From: Sialis fuliginosa | Lineage: Eukaryota; Arthropoda; Insecta; Megaloptera; Sialidae | Direction of reading: 5' to 3' | DNA length: 64,000 nt | NCBI GenBank assembly: GCA_961205875.1 | Contig: OY540821.1 | Span: 2,728,001 to 2,792,000 of the forward strand | Shown: positions 28,601 through 37,145 of the stretch, piece after piece | Layout of the letters: each line of letters starts with the position of its first letter | Position numbering within the stretch: position 1 is the stretch's first letter | Translations under genes and position numbers: made by a program | The notes under the pieces: generated by a model | What the model was told of the DNA's origin: nothing | What the model saw: the letters and a program-made list of their open reading frames with translations, nothing else | Databases searched by the model: none

Positions 28601-31600
28601 AAAAAAAACTTTTTAGCCGAAAGTTATTTCCTTTTTGTTGTAGAATACGAATGTGCAAAAAAATTACTATATTTCCATTTAAAAAAATAAAGCTGCAACT
28701 TTTGCACCAAACATTTTCTCTGAAAATCTTCAGTTTTCGAAAATTTACTTGTCTCAATTTAAATAGACCACCCGGTATATACTATATGATTCGGTACTGT
28801 CGTGCCAAATTTGAACAGTACATTGAGAAAAATATTTTAAGCAAAAAACTTTGTATGAACATGTGTCCGGAAATTCTTTGTGAGGAAGCTACAGCCCTTC
28901 AAAAATACTCAAAATTAAAAAAATTTAAAATTATAAATATCTTCAGAACTCATTATGCTAGAGTTATGAAATTTGCTACATTGTTTAGTATTAATTGTAA
29001 TATTATTATTTATAAATAATATTATATTTATTATTATAGAACCCACAACGAGAAGGAAAACAAATGAAGAAATTTTCAAAGAAAGTGAGTATACTACTTG
29101 TCTTATAATATTAATTGTTACCTTGCTTTCTTAACAATTTTTTTTACTTTTTAGAGCATATAATTGTTAAATAAAAGCTTGTTTTGAATAACGATTTTTT
29201 AAAGAATTTATATACATATAAATTTTTAAACCGATATATGACCCCCACTTTGCATATAAAATTAAATTAATTTATATCATAAAATAATAGTGCTTATTCT
29301 TACATTATTAAATTTGATTTTTTTTAATTGAACATATTTTTTTAGTGAACAACCCCCATAGACCACGACCAGGAAACTTTTTATCAGATATAAGTAAGTA
29401 GTAGAACTATTAATTACTATTTTATAATATAATTATAAACAGTATCACCTCGCAATAACGACACTCTTAAATCTCTTTGTATTTATTTTTCAGTTGTAAA
29501 CATTGAACTTTACGTTGGTACTAAATATATATTTAAATGTAAACATTGTGTAAATTTCTTTTTACATAATTGTTTTACAGTTAGTGTTATTGCACACTTA
29601 ATATATATTAGTATAACCCTCCATAACCCTTAAATACAGTAGCATAAAAAGTTAAGCTAATTTTCTTTGATAATATTATTTCATCGAACAAAAAAATGCA
29701 ATTTTATAATTTAATGAGTTCCCTAGTAGCTCCCAACCTACACATCCCCTGTACCCGGCCACCCTGTACCATCAGCACATTCCTCTTCCATCTTGTATCC
29801 CTGTTAATTCACTAAACACGAAAACAATACATAAAACAACACTGAACTGTTGGAAAAGGAAGTATCCAGCCGACAACAATCTGCAAACATCATCATCATC
29901 ATAATTTAATGATATGGTAAAAGTACCAGTTATGGTCGCTATAAGAGCAATTAATTCTCATGAACTCATGTTACTAATAAAACAAGTAACTCTTTATTTA
30001 ATCAATTTAATTACCAAAATCCGCAAATATAGTTTGTTTTTTTCTGAATTGTAGCCTTTTATTTTGTTCATGTTAATTAGTTTAAATGTCCACCATTTTA
30101 ACACATATTGGTCGATTGTCAACAAATCACGCTGTAAGACAGTTAAATGTATATAGATTAATATTCAGAAATGGTAGTAATCAAATATCAACACATATTT
30201 CTAATTCAGTACATTTAATTAAAAATTAACCATTACTAGGGTCCTTGCCAAGACCTTATTTAAAAAAAACTGTAGTATGTAGTTCTGCTTGCAAACACTC
30301 ACGAGGTATAAAAAAAGCTTTAATTCACTTAATGGCGAGGGTCCAGCCCCAATTATATCGTTATTGCGAGGTGCTACAGTACATATTATTTTTTGAAAGA
30401 TTATAACAATAAAGTAATTTTTTTTTGGAAAAACGTTATTACAGCTCTCAGAAAATGCCTAATCGACATATATTAAAACTACATTAATGTTTGTATAATT
30501 TACAGTTATTAACAAAGTTAGGGGTAAATGCGTCCCCAATTCAATTAACAAAGTTGGATGTGCTGTTTGCCATTGTAATGCAGAGGGGACACAAAAATGG
30601 TGTTCGGATCTTTACTGTAGGAGCTTCTTTCGTAAGTATCTTAACACAGTGGTCCTCAAACGGCGTGTTTAAATTAAAAGGGAAACTTAAGGGGTTAGGG
30701 GTAGTCAGAGGTATGAAAAAATGAATATTTTTAATAATCTTTTTCCGACAATAAATGTATTTCTTTTATAAAGCTAATAATACAGAGTTACTTCACCAAT
30801 TTAAAAAAAAAAAAATTTGGACGAAGTTATTGCCATTTTTGTTGGACCCCCTCCCACAAGTAGTGCTTTGCGGTGACCATCATTACTTTGTACTGGTTCA
30901 TCTAAAATCAATAAAACAAAGAAAAGTCTTTAGCTTAATAGTAAATTTTTGTAAAATTTGAAAATTAACAAAATGGCGGCTTCTAAAAGCTTACGCCCGA
31001 ATTTTCAAGGAAAAAAAACAATAGTTTACTGTTAAAAAAAATCGAAGTTTTCAACAAAAACAAAAATCCTTTGATCAAGTATAATACTAGTTTTTTATGC
31101 TTTCAATAAGCTGTATAAATTTCATTCGGATCCATCGAGTGGTTCTTGAATTATAGTGGTCACCGTCTTCGTAAACATACGAGTAGTTTCGAGAAAAACG
31201 AGTTTAAAGTTTTTGTCTTGGCGCAGTATTGCTTTTTCGTATAATTTTGAGGTCGGTAAATCTAGGAAATTATTCATTCAATTAACTTGAAATTTTTAGG
31301 GAATATTTTTGAAACATCATATTAGAAGAAAATGCAAAAAATCGATTTTTTGAAAATTTTGACTTCACCTAACCCCTTAAATTGATGATAAAAAGATTTC
31401 AATTTATATTTGTGGTATTTCTTTTTTAAATTTTATCTGAGAGTTAAAATGTGGGGCATACAAAAGTACGATATTTAGAATTATATTATATAATATATAT
31501 ACCCCAAAATAAATGTTTAAGGTGTTTTTTGTATAGAATTTTAAATACCAAAAAAAATTATAATTATAAGTTTTGAGATTTCTGCGGTGATCTGGATATG

Positions 31601-34600
31601 AATCTTGGCTTCTGGGTGTAAGCTGCGTCAATTTGGTCGTGTTATCGGTTATTTCCTGATTGCGGTCATTCAAGAAAACTGTCCTGATTGCGGTCATATC
31701 ATTTTTCGATTATAAAGAAGGGGAAATTTGTCGCAGTTTGCTTAAAAAGTAAATACCTATACAGCTCTATTGTCCTGATTACGGTCAACTCTTGGAAACC
31801 CTTGTATATATATAGGCAATACCATTGCATAACATATTATTAATTAATTATGACATTAGCTTTAAAACAAAAAATTAAACTTAAACTTTTTAACCTTAAT
31901 ATAAACGACAATTAGCAAAATTCTCTTAAAAAAAAGAGTGTTCTATAGAATAATATTAAATAAATAAAACAAGTGTTATACATAAAATTTATTATTATTA
32001 TATAATAAAATAGTACCTACATAACAATACTACGCGAAAATGTTTAAATTTTTTATAATAAAAAGTAACGCATATTTTTTAAACTATAGTTTATAAGCCC
32101 CTCATTCAAGAAATCCATACAAAAGAATATCAATATTCAAGCATCTGGAAAAATACATATACTTATAAATTACCCGGGAGAAAATTTCAGATCTGAAGTG
32201 ATCTCGGTTGATCTTCATTTTGGAACAAATCAGATCTTTGTAGATAAATAAACTTTTGTCTACCTTAAATAACAAATACACATACACATACAAATAACTT
32301 TTTAACGGCTGGATTTAGGTATAGAACATAGTTTTTAAAATGTATTTAGAATTGAACAGGCAATTCGAAAATGTGAAAATATATAGGGTGTTCCATTTGA
32401 AAATTTTGAAAAAAGTTAAGTTCAGAGTTTTGATACACCCTGTACAAAGAATACAATTTTGTAAATGTTTGATGTAATATCGCAATAATAGAGCATATGC
32501 CAAAATTATTTTTAGCAGAAAACAAAAGTTTTTTTGTTGTAATTAGAAAATTACAAGGTGTTGAAAATAACCCAATTTTCTTACAAAAATGGTCATAATT
32601 TCTAAACCGCTCAGTATAAAAACCTACACATGCTTATATCAAAATATCCAGAAAAATAAATGCTTTTAGATTATCAATCAAAAATATACGCATTGTATTT
32701 AAAAAAACATAACTTTGATTTGTAACGCACTTATGGGACACCCTATATAAATATAACTATTTTTAAAATATGCGGCTTGTCTAACCTAACAACTTTTGTA
32801 TTTAAAGTTTTCTTCCATTTGTTATAATAAATGAAATATTGAACTTTGACACAATCTTGGGATACCCTGTATACTATATAGAAACCTTGTTTATAATTTA
32901 ATCAATTAAAAAAAAATTGTACAGAAACGTATTGAATGATATTTGAGGCCCGTGTATTAAATTAATAAATAAATTCACAACATACCCCCTGTCACAGATG
33001 AAGGGTTGTAATTGGTCTCATTCGATCCAGCGGGAAAAATACTTCGGGATACTAGGGGTGTGGGGGGCAAAACAACCCTCTATCTAGCACAGGAGTCGAG
33101 ATATTTACGATTTTCTATAATGAATACCATAAGTAGCGAAACAGAGAAAAATTCAATATTTACTGTTAATACAGCATAGAAACATAAGATATTATTATTA
33201 AATTTAATAAAATGAAAAAAAAGTCCAGAGACGTATTAAGTGATCTTTAAGGCCCGTATTGTTAAAATAACAAATACACATATTTTTTTTAAATTGATTA
33301 AAATACAAACAATACGTTTCAATCTCACGATCTACGACGATCTGCAAAGATGTACAACGATCTACAAAGATCAACAACGATCTGCAAAGATTTACAACGA
33401 TCTGCAAAGATCTACAAAGATCTGATTTGTTCCAAAATGAAGATCAACCGAGATCACTTCAGATCTGAAATTTTTTTCCGGGTACTTACTTGTTTTCTAT
33501 TAACATATTTTTATGATGCATAGAAAATATAAGGGTTTCTAAGAGTTGATCGCAATCAGGACACTAGCCAGTAGAGATGATTATTTAACTTTTTAGCAAG
33601 CTGCGACAAATTTCCTTTACAACTGAAAAATGATATGACCGCAATCAGGAAGAAACCGTGTTATCGGCTGATAACTGACGCAGCTTACACCCAGAAGATT
33701 CACTAACAAAATTTATTAAATGATTGTTTTGTTTAATTTTAGACGATACGGATGATTTTTTTTCTAGTCCTTTTATGAGGAGCCTAAGTAAGATTTTTTA
33801 TAATAAATATTTGCCTGGTAGATATTTTGAACTATGTAGTTTATTTATTGATATAGGTTTTGTAGAAATTTAGAGGTAAACTTTGGGAAATTGAGTAAAT
33901 TAAATATTTTTATGTAGCTAAATTTGTATTTATTATTTTATAATGTAGTTAGTTCATTGGATTTTATAAAGGGAAGAAACGGGTCAGGGGGGTTACGTTA
34001 GTAAAAATACAATTTCTAAAATAATATGTAGATATTATTATTTTTTGTAGTTATTGTAGTTGTATTATAAAAGTAGTTAGGTATAATTATTTTTTTCTTG
34101 TAGATTTTTTTAGATATTTCATTTTCTTAACTATCTTGTAATAATTAATATAAATAAGTGAATACATTAATCATAAAAAAGTATATTTTACTGTCACTTA
34201 TAAAATAATATTAAATAATAAATAGTAGAAACCTTTTAGAATTTCATTTTAACATAATACAAAATTATAATTTTTTGTAACTTTTCGTAGTTATCTTGAA
34301 GTAATTCTTGGCTTCTGGGCATAAGCCACATTATTTAAGTCGTTGTTATAATAATAATAATAATATTTTAATTCTAATTTATTTTTTAGATCAATATAAT
34401 TTTAAAAACTCCAAATTGATAAGTAAGTATTAATATTAAATTATATATTTAAAATTAATTTATTAACAAAATAGACAAAATGTGAATTTGTGTATCACTT
34501 TATATAAATAAATGTAGATATGTTTTCACGCATTTCATATATTTTGTTGTTATCTTAACCCATTAACGTTCTAAAGAAAACTAAAACATGCAGAAGATTA

Positions 34601-37109
34601 AATGAAATTAAGTACACATATAATATATTTAACTAAATATTACGACAGAAACTTTTTTTAACATTTAGAAAAAAATAACGGCGTGTTTTCGAGCGAGTAA
34701 ATTTTTATTTAGATAAATGTCATTTAAAAATCAAGTTATATGTATTAGGGTGGAGTGAAAAATTTTTTTTTTTGAATCTTCGAAACGCTATATGCGCAAA
34801 ATGTGCATTTGTATATCCTTAAAACACCTACCGAAGGAATTTGTAATTGGATATCATCCTGAGGTTCCTAAATGATTTTCTTTATTAGAAAAAAACATAA
34901 ATTTTTGGGCATTATATCTCGGTAACGGGGTAAGATATTTAAATGCGCAATAGTTTAAATTAAAGAGACATTCAGTACCTTTAAAATGATATATAACAGT
35001 CAAACATTTATTATAGTTAATCGTTTGAAAATTGCTCTCAAAAAAAGATTATTTTTATTAAAAAACCAAAAAATAAACTTTATTTAAAAAAAAAATGATT
35101 AACTATAAAAAAAAATTACAGTTACATATTATTTTAAAGGCACTGGATTGCTCTTTATTTTAAATTATTGCGCATTTAAATATCTTTCCCCGTTACCGAG
35201 ATATAACACCTTAATTTCATTAAATTAACAGAATTTAGAGTATAATATCTCGGTAACGGGGAAAGATATTTGAATGCGCAATAATTTAAATTAAAGAGCA
35301 ATCCAGTGCCTTTAAAATAATATGTAACTGTAATTTTTTTTTATATTTAATCATTTTTTTTTTAAATAAAGTTTATTTTTTGATTTTTTAATAAAAATAA
35401 TCTTTTTTTAAGAGCATTTTTCAAACGATTAACTATAATAAATGTTTGACTGTTATATATCATTTAAAAAAGGTACTGAATGTCTCTTTAATTTAAACTA
35501 TTGCGCATTTAAATATCTTACCCCGTTACCGAGATATAATGCCCAAAAATTTATGTTTTTTTCTAATAAAGAAAATCATTTAGGAACCTCAGGATGATAT
35601 CCAATTACAAATTCCTTCGGTAGGTGTTTTAAGGATATACAAATGCACATTTTGCGCATATAGCGTTTCGAAGATTCCAAAAAAAATTTTTTTCACTCCA
35701 CCCTAATATGTATATTTAATGATTTTTATTTTAACTTCGGGGTTTTAGGTCATTATATGTCAATAAAATTATATATATTATATATCAATATGTGATATAA
35801 CATTATTTATTATTATAGACGTTTCGACATGTTGTCATTTTGTTAATTCAATTAATTAACAAAATGAACTTAATGAGAAATGTTGTAAAAGAGTCCTATA
35901 GTTAAATAGAAATATGTAAAAGTATCATTGTTATCAAAAGTTACCGATGAAGTCTGAAACATGACGAAACGTCTATAATAATAAATTATGTTACATATAA
36001 CGATTTTATTGACATATAATGACCTAAAACCTCGAAGTCAAAATAAAAATCATTAAAAATGGTCATTTTCTTAAATTCTACATGTATATTTAAGTTATTC
36101 CATATGATTTAAACAAAATTCGAAACCACGTGCTTCAGTTGGATAAAATATATCAGCATATACAAATAATTCGCAGCAATTAAAACAAGTTTAAATACTT
36201 ATGAAACTAATAACGTTAACAGATTTTGTTTGTTGCACTACTAGCATCTGATTTTTACGGAAATATTGTGATTTAATATCCATAAAAAAACAACACAAAT
36301 TATAAAATGAGGTGTACACAAGTGTGTACAGCGGGAGTTAATGGGTTAATATTGAATATTAATAATGTAATATTTTAAATATCAGAAGATACAATTGATT
36401 CGATAATTCGAGGACAAAAATTCAAATTATCAGGTAATTTATTGTTGTATCTGGATTTTCTTAAACAATGAGGGGGTGGGGGCTTTACCAATATCTGTCT
36501 ACTTTTTACACTTATTGTTAAACATATATTGTCTTAAAAAAATATTTCTGTATTTTTTTTTATTTCGACATAACACGAAAACTACTAAACCGATTTTGAT
36601 GAAACTTTCACTGATATTTTGCATAAGACCCTATAATTTCCCTAAGCTATATTTATTTGAATTGAAAGAGGTTCATATTGAGGAAAATTTACAATTGGTA
36701 TTTTCCAATAAATTATATAAAAATGATTTCATTTAATTTCAAAAAATGCGCCGGTGAAGCCGCGAGAATTTCTAGTAACTAATATTAATGTTATTATTTT
36801 AGATGGTCAATATGCTCCCAGAAGCTTGCTTTCAGATTATGGTAAGTAATCGAAAAAAAATGATAGTTAGTGATAGACCTTGTTATTGATAGGTATAATT
36901 GAAAAAAAAATTTATATCAAAAATATTTATTATTTAAGATAATCAAAATGGCGGATTATACGACAACATGAGAGACCACTTATTAAGTAATTCAGGTAAT
37001 TAAAATAAAATTTGCGGGTACCGGTGATACGTAGTATAAATATAATAAATAATATTTTAATTGAAAAAATATTTTTTCAGATTCTTTCAAAGGAGTGTTA
37101 TTTAGATAA
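10605..37109 (+). CDS. Gene A: secreted two-module pacifastin-like protein built from 16 mostly tiny phase-1 exons
   Basis: Spliced CDS 10605-10668, 20839-20865, 22085-22204, 23764-23790, 23849-23881, 26994-27089, 28036-28071, 29040-29084, 29346-29393, 30506-30631, 33743-33787, 34390-34422, 36386-36433, 36803-36841, 36939-36995, 37081-37109; about 290 aa. Seen: signal peptide (residues 1-21); six-cysteine modules C39-x9-C-x2-C-x-C-x8-C-x4-C68 and C174 to C203 with identical spacing; a Pro/Val-rich linker (91-122); a basic, then Asp/Asn/Ser-rich remainder without cysteines. All introns are phase 1, all donors GT with mostly GTAAGT or GTGAGT, all internal exons multiples of 3. Known: pacifastin modules inhibit secreted serine proteases. 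Inferred: a secreted inhibitor or effector. Module 2 lacks the usual Thr after Cys5 and has Asp near the presumed reactive site, so inhibition may be lost. Only 873 coding bases lie in 26.5 kb. A missed microexon is possible, above all in the 10.2-kb first intron. Confidence 0.85.
10669..11613. other. First part of gene A intron 1
   Basis: AT-rich; a GC-richer patch at 11085-11180 ends in repeated tctaatct. No exon seen. Confidence 0.4.
11614..11908 (+). repeat. Repeat family D, copy 1
   Basis: Contains ctgtcgtgccaaacttaaac and gaacatgtgtccggaaattt. Copies at 28795-29010 and, partially, 40117-40260. The ORFs in each copy differ and decay, so they are shadows. Confidence 0.55.
12532..13339. 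mobile_element. Foldback MITE, about 800 bp
   Basis: tatacaggatggggcattta at the left end, inverted at the right (taaatgccccaccctgtata). Inverted similarity continues inward through gattaccccc-type text. Internal region is AT-rich. Confidence 0.75.
13652..14228 (+). mobile_element. MITE family A, copy 3
   Basis: From atagtggcaccagtcttggc to tggtgcctttacctta. Closest to the apparent consensus because it carries no nested insert. Confidence 0.72.
14229..15193. other. Intronic sequence with a small family B foldback
   Basis: 14860-14970 carries gatcttgatatggcttctgg and, inverted, ccagaagccaagat: a short copy of family B (others at 23355, 31566/33540, 37212, 61040). The rest is AT-rich. Confidence 0.5.
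15194..16378. mobile_element. 1.18-kb near-perfect palindrome with TA target site
   Basis: Two arms of about 580 bp meet at an A-run near 15780. Ends are ccgggtgttccagacc and its near-perfect inverse, between TA dinucleotides. Arms differ at few positions, so the insertion is recent or gene-converted. A related end appears near 28765 (gaccacccggtata). Confidence 0.85.
16379..16984. other. Intronic sequence, nothing supported
   Basis: AT-rich with a phrase 'gtattctctatggggtaaca' echoed near 20150, a possible decayed repeat. Confidence 0.35.
16985..18054. mobile_element. Element with internal 300-bp tandem repeats
   Basis: Left end aggcaagacatacacgagtg. Units beginning near 17100, 17370 and 17665 share tctactaattgagatctaca-type text, gacgcccctccctataat and gtagttacagagttagaggg. 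A shorter inverted copy with the same end is at 58095-58590 in gene B. Confidence 0.65.
18055..18277. mobile_element. Foldback MITE, arms about 60 bp
   Basis: gtacttatccgattgtcgag and its inverse around a short loop. The open frames here are mirror images across the palindrome. Confidence 0.75.
18410..18840. repeat. Tandem duplication, unit about 295 bp
   Basis: gataggtctcctaaaatgca occurs near 18443 and 18738 with matching text on both sides, including ttttgattttaacccttca. Confidence 0.6.
18841..19876. other. Intronic sequence, nothing supported
   Basis: A GC-richer patch near 18880-19010 may be the margin of the previous repeat. No exon seen. Confidence 0.35.
19877..20043 (+). mobile_element. 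Short Helitron-like element
   Basis: Starts TC after an A, ends CTAG before a T, with a hairpin cccgggtaacaccggg about 11 bases before the end: the hallmarks of a Helitron 3' terminus. The opening tctatctctatatacata continues as aaaaatgaatgttcgtttgt, and a similar start lies at 45689. Non-autonomous. Confidence 0.6.
20493..20791. mobile_element. PIF/Harbinger-like MITE
   Basis: Inverted ends ggggccatccataaattacg and its complement, flanked by TAA on both sides (20490-20492, 20792-20794). C-rich runs inside. Ends 47 bases before gene A exon 2. Confidence 0.72.
20839..20865 (+). CDS. Gene A exon 2 (27-nt microexon)
   Basis: Flanked by tgtttcag and gtaagt. It reads QIGSPNWGY in phase 1-1 and joins the signal peptide to the first cysteine module. 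It begins 47 bases after the end of a PIF/Harbinger-like MITE. Confidence 0.72.
21365..22050. mobile_element. Foldback element just upstream of gene A exon 3
   Basis: cccgggaaatttcagatctg at the left and its inverse at the right; arms about 330 bp with a further inverted block (cagcgggaaaaatacttcgg). Its right arm ends about 35 bases before the exon acceptor. Another copy is at 32171-33485. Confidence 0.75.
22085..22204 (+). CDS. Gene A exon 3: pacifastin-like module 1
   Basis: 120 nt between ttttcacag and gtgagt, phase 1-1. Residues 31-70 hold cysteines at 39, 49, 52, 54, 63 and 68, spaced 9-2-1-8-4 as in the pacifastin light-chain domain. Gly58 and the C-T-x3-C end (CTRDLC) are kept. The usual Asn after Cys2 is replaced by Val (CVLC). 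By family knowledge the presumed P1 residue would be Arg65, which would point to a trypsin-like target. The exon follows a foldback element whose arm ends about 35 bases upstream. Confidence 0.88.
22565..23337. mobile_element. hAT-like MITE with attcgc repeats
   Basis: Ends tagtgatgtaacgaat and attcgttacatcacaa. Flanks ctacatac and ttacatac match at 7 of 8 bases, consistent with an aged 8-bp TSD. Near the right end the hexamer attcgc is repeated several times; the 75-codon frame there is a by-product. Confidence 0.65.
23355..23530. repeat. Repeat family B copy
   Basis: Contains cttcggtgatcttaatatgg, tctggcttctgaatgtag-like text and a gtccactg / cagtggacatct-type block shared with 37212-37395 and 61040-61209. 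Confidence 0.5.
23764..23790 (+). CDS. Gene A exon 4 (27-nt microexon)
   Basis: Flanked by tttgttgtag and gtaagt; reads DWNLPFLPY, phase 1-1. Only 58 bases separate it from exon 5. Its aromatic/Pro-rich character matches exon 2 (27 nt, also ending in a Tyr codon), so the two could be old duplicates. Confidence 0.72.
23849..23881 (+). CDS. Gene A exon 5 (33-nt microexon)
   Basis: Flanked by tgttttcag and gtgagt; reads NYQPMVHPYLP, phase 1-1. It continues the Pro-rich spacer between the two cysteine modules. Confidence 0.75.
23911..25100. other. Gene A intron 5, left part
   Basis: TA-rich palindromic microsatellite (tatatgtatatacatatata) near 24050-24100; a tag tcgttcatgaattacatatt near 24600. 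No exon seen. Confidence 0.4.
25105..25540. repeat. Intronic segmental duplication, copy 1 (interrupted by MITE)
   Basis: Shares cgatatatttcggcgattag through to cacattagcat with 26388-26610. This copy carries the 197-bp MITE. Confidence 0.75.
25285..25481. mobile_element. 197-bp hAT-like MITE with 8-bp TSD and paralogous empty site
   Basis: Perfect 19-bp inverted ends (catagacatagagaatgga), TSD aaagtagt at 25277-25284 and 25482-25489. The duplicate at 26551-26558 has a single aaagtagt and no insert. Confidence 0.85.
25541..26365. mobile_element. Second copy of the same MITE, split
   Basis: Left end catagacatagagaatgga at 25541; right end tccattctctatagacatag near 26345. About 600 bases of AT-rich sequence lie between the two parts. 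Confidence 0.55.
26388..26610. repeat. Intronic segmental duplication, copy 2 (empty site)
   Basis: Near-identical to 25110-25530 with the MITE removed. Confidence 0.75.
26630..26905 (-). mobile_element. MITE family A, partial copy
   Basis: Shares ggcaccagt-type end and gaaccagtcttag plus cctttattttgtttatgttt with the family; right end lost. Directly precedes gene A exon 6. Confidence 0.45.
26994..27089 (+). CDS. Gene A exon 6 (Pro/Val-rich linker)
   Basis: 96 nt between ttttatag and gtaaga, phase 1-1. Residues 91-122 form a degenerate Pro/Val/Ile repeat with motifs such as SPVVRPVIDPIVPPIV. No cysteines. Likely an extended, flexible linker. Confidence 0.78.
27137..27854. mobile_element. 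MITE with ggggtgtaccggaatt-type ends, nested insert
   Basis: ggggtgtatcggaatt at the left, aattccggtacacccc at the right. Interrupted at about 27296-27475 by a poly-T-led block. Confidence 0.6.
27296..27475 (-). mobile_element. Possible 5'-truncated non-LTR 3' end (minus strand)
   Basis: On the minus strand a GC-rich block runs into aatgccaataaataaa and a long A run, as in a retroposed 3' end. Sense sequence contains gcctcgtgaatgtctccagc. No ORF. Confidence 0.45.
28036..28071 (+). CDS. Gene A exon 7 (36-nt microexon)
   Basis: Flanked by ttttttag and gtgagt; reads KSIPTMKPVPAL, phase 1-1. Continues the Pro-rich linker. Confidence 0.72.
28135..28780. mobile_element. Foldback with AAGGTCAAC-type arms
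   Basis: gcatattcgtatataaagga near 28318 and tccttttt...tagaatacgaatgtgc near 28630 face each other. Ends near gaccacccggtata. Two opposed shadow frames lie inside. Confidence 0.5.
28795..29013 (+). repeat. Repeat family D, copy 2
   Basis: Same actgtcgtgccaaatttgaac and gaacatgtgtccggaaattc text as at 11614. A 122-codon frame across this and the preceding foldback is a chance frame and ends just before the exon 8 acceptor. Confidence 0.55.
29040..29084 (+). CDS. Gene A exon 8 (45-nt microexon)
   Basis: Flanked by attatag and gtgagt; reads KPTTRRKTNEEIFKE, phase 1-1. It is basic. The RRK run could be a dibasic processing site, but nothing else supports cleavage. Confidence 0.72.
29346..29393 (+). 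CDS. Gene A exon 9 (48-nt microexon)
   Basis: Flanked by tttttttag and gtaagt; reads MNNPHRPRPGNFLSDI, phase 1-1. The last spacer exon before module 2. Confidence 0.72.
29915..30258 (-). mobile_element. MITE family A, copy 5 (internally deleted)
   Basis: Reverse orientation; both ends present but about 240 bases missing from the middle. Confidence 0.62.
30506..30631 (+). CDS. Gene A exon 10: divergent pacifastin-like module 2
   Basis: 126 nt between atttacag and gtaagt, phase 1-1. Cysteines at 174, 184, 187, 189, 198 and 203 have the same 9-2-1-8-4 spacing as module 1. CHCNAEGT matches the family Cys-x-Cys-x3-Gly core. The C-terminal part reads CSDLYC, so the usual Thr after Cys5 is Ser and the presumed P1 residue would be Asp, which is atypical for an active inhibitor. 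Only one frame of the exon holds the module; a longer open frame overlapping it is a shadow. Confidence 0.87.
32171..33485. mobile_element. Second copy of the 21365-22050 foldback, nested and expanded
   Basis: Same arms; an inserted family E repeat (32380-32870, with gttcagagttttgatacacc) also occurs at 40340-40800 and, inverted, at 60460-60590. Confidence 0.6.
33327..33425. repeat. 20-bp tandem repeat inside foldback arm
   Basis: At least four units of cgatctgcaaagatctacaa with scattered substitutions. The unit is derived from the arm's own atctacaaagatctg text. Confidence 0.75.
33743..33787 (+). CDS. Gene A exon 11 (45-nt microexon)
   Basis: Flanked by taattttag and gtaaga; reads HDTDDFFSSPFMRSL, phase 1-1. 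First of the short C-terminal exons, several of which carry a 'S-L-x/L-S-D' flavour. Confidence 0.72.
34390..34422 (+). CDS. Gene A exon 12 (33-nt microexon)
   Basis: Flanked by attttttag and gtaagt; reads NQYNFKNSKLI, phase 1-1. Lies 325 bases before a long palindrome. Confidence 0.68.
34748..35703. mobile_element. 956-bp near-perfect palindrome with TA target site
   Basis: gggtggagtgaaaaattttt and its inverse at the two ends; arms about 475 bp. Each arm carries tatctcggtaacgggg. Center near 35225. Lies in gene A intron 12. Confidence 0.85.
35735..36062. mobile_element. Foldback with acgtttcg motif
   Basis: ggttttaggtcattatatgt near 35742 and its inverse near 36025; tagacgtttcgacatgtt and acgaaacgtcta inside. 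Related 'gaaacgtc' palindromes occur at 38205, 41790 and 53030. Confidence 0.6.
36386..36433 (+). CDS. Gene A exon 13 (48- or 45-nt microexon with tandem acceptor)
   Basis: The acceptor is a NAGNAG-type cagaag. Using the first AG gives 48 nt (KDTIDSIIRGQKFKLS); using the second gives 45 nt starting N-T-I-D. Both keep phase 1-1. I chose the CAG because it is usually favoured over AAG. Donor is gtaatt. Confidence 0.65.
36803..36841 (+). CDS. Gene A exon 14 (39-nt microexon)
   Basis: Flanked by attattttag and gtaagt; reads DGQYAPRSLLSDY, phase 1-1. Confidence 0.75.
36939..36995 (+). CDS. Gene A exon 15 (57-nt microexon)
   Basis: Flanked by tatttaag and gtaatt; reads DNQNGGLYDNMRDHLLSNS, phase 1-1. 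It shares the pattern D-x-Q/N ... Y ... R-x-x-L-L-S with exon 14, 97 bases upstream, so the pair may be an old exon duplication. Confidence 0.72.
37081..37109 (+). CDS. Gene A exon 16 (terminal coding exon)
   Basis: Follows tttttttcag; reads DSFKGVLFR then TAA. The 3' UTR runs straight into a family A MITE about 37 bases later, so the polyadenylation site may be supplied by or lie beyond that element. Confidence 0.7.
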
Positions 37110-37145
37110 TTTTTAAAAGTGAGTTTTACAAAAAAATATATATAA

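Larger units (their letters stand above)
31566..33710. mobile_element. Family B foldback interrupted by another foldback
   Basis: Outer arms 31566-31810 and 33525-33710 share gattgcggtcat / atgaccgcaatc and ttcttggcttctgggtgtaa-type ends. The element at 32171-33485 is nested between. Confidence 0.6.

Noticed and set aside
28651-29019. 122-codon plus-strand open frame, the longest in the window
   Set aside because: It spans the end of a foldback and a family D repeat whose other copies are not open in the same frame; it has no domain, and a true exon with splice sites starts just after it.
30491-30724. 77-codon frame overlapping gene A exon 10
   Set aside because: It runs in another frame from the six-cysteine module and crosses both splice sites.
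31404-31697. 97-codon minus-strand frame
   Set aside because: Lies across the arm of a family B foldback; no homology by eye and no conserved start.
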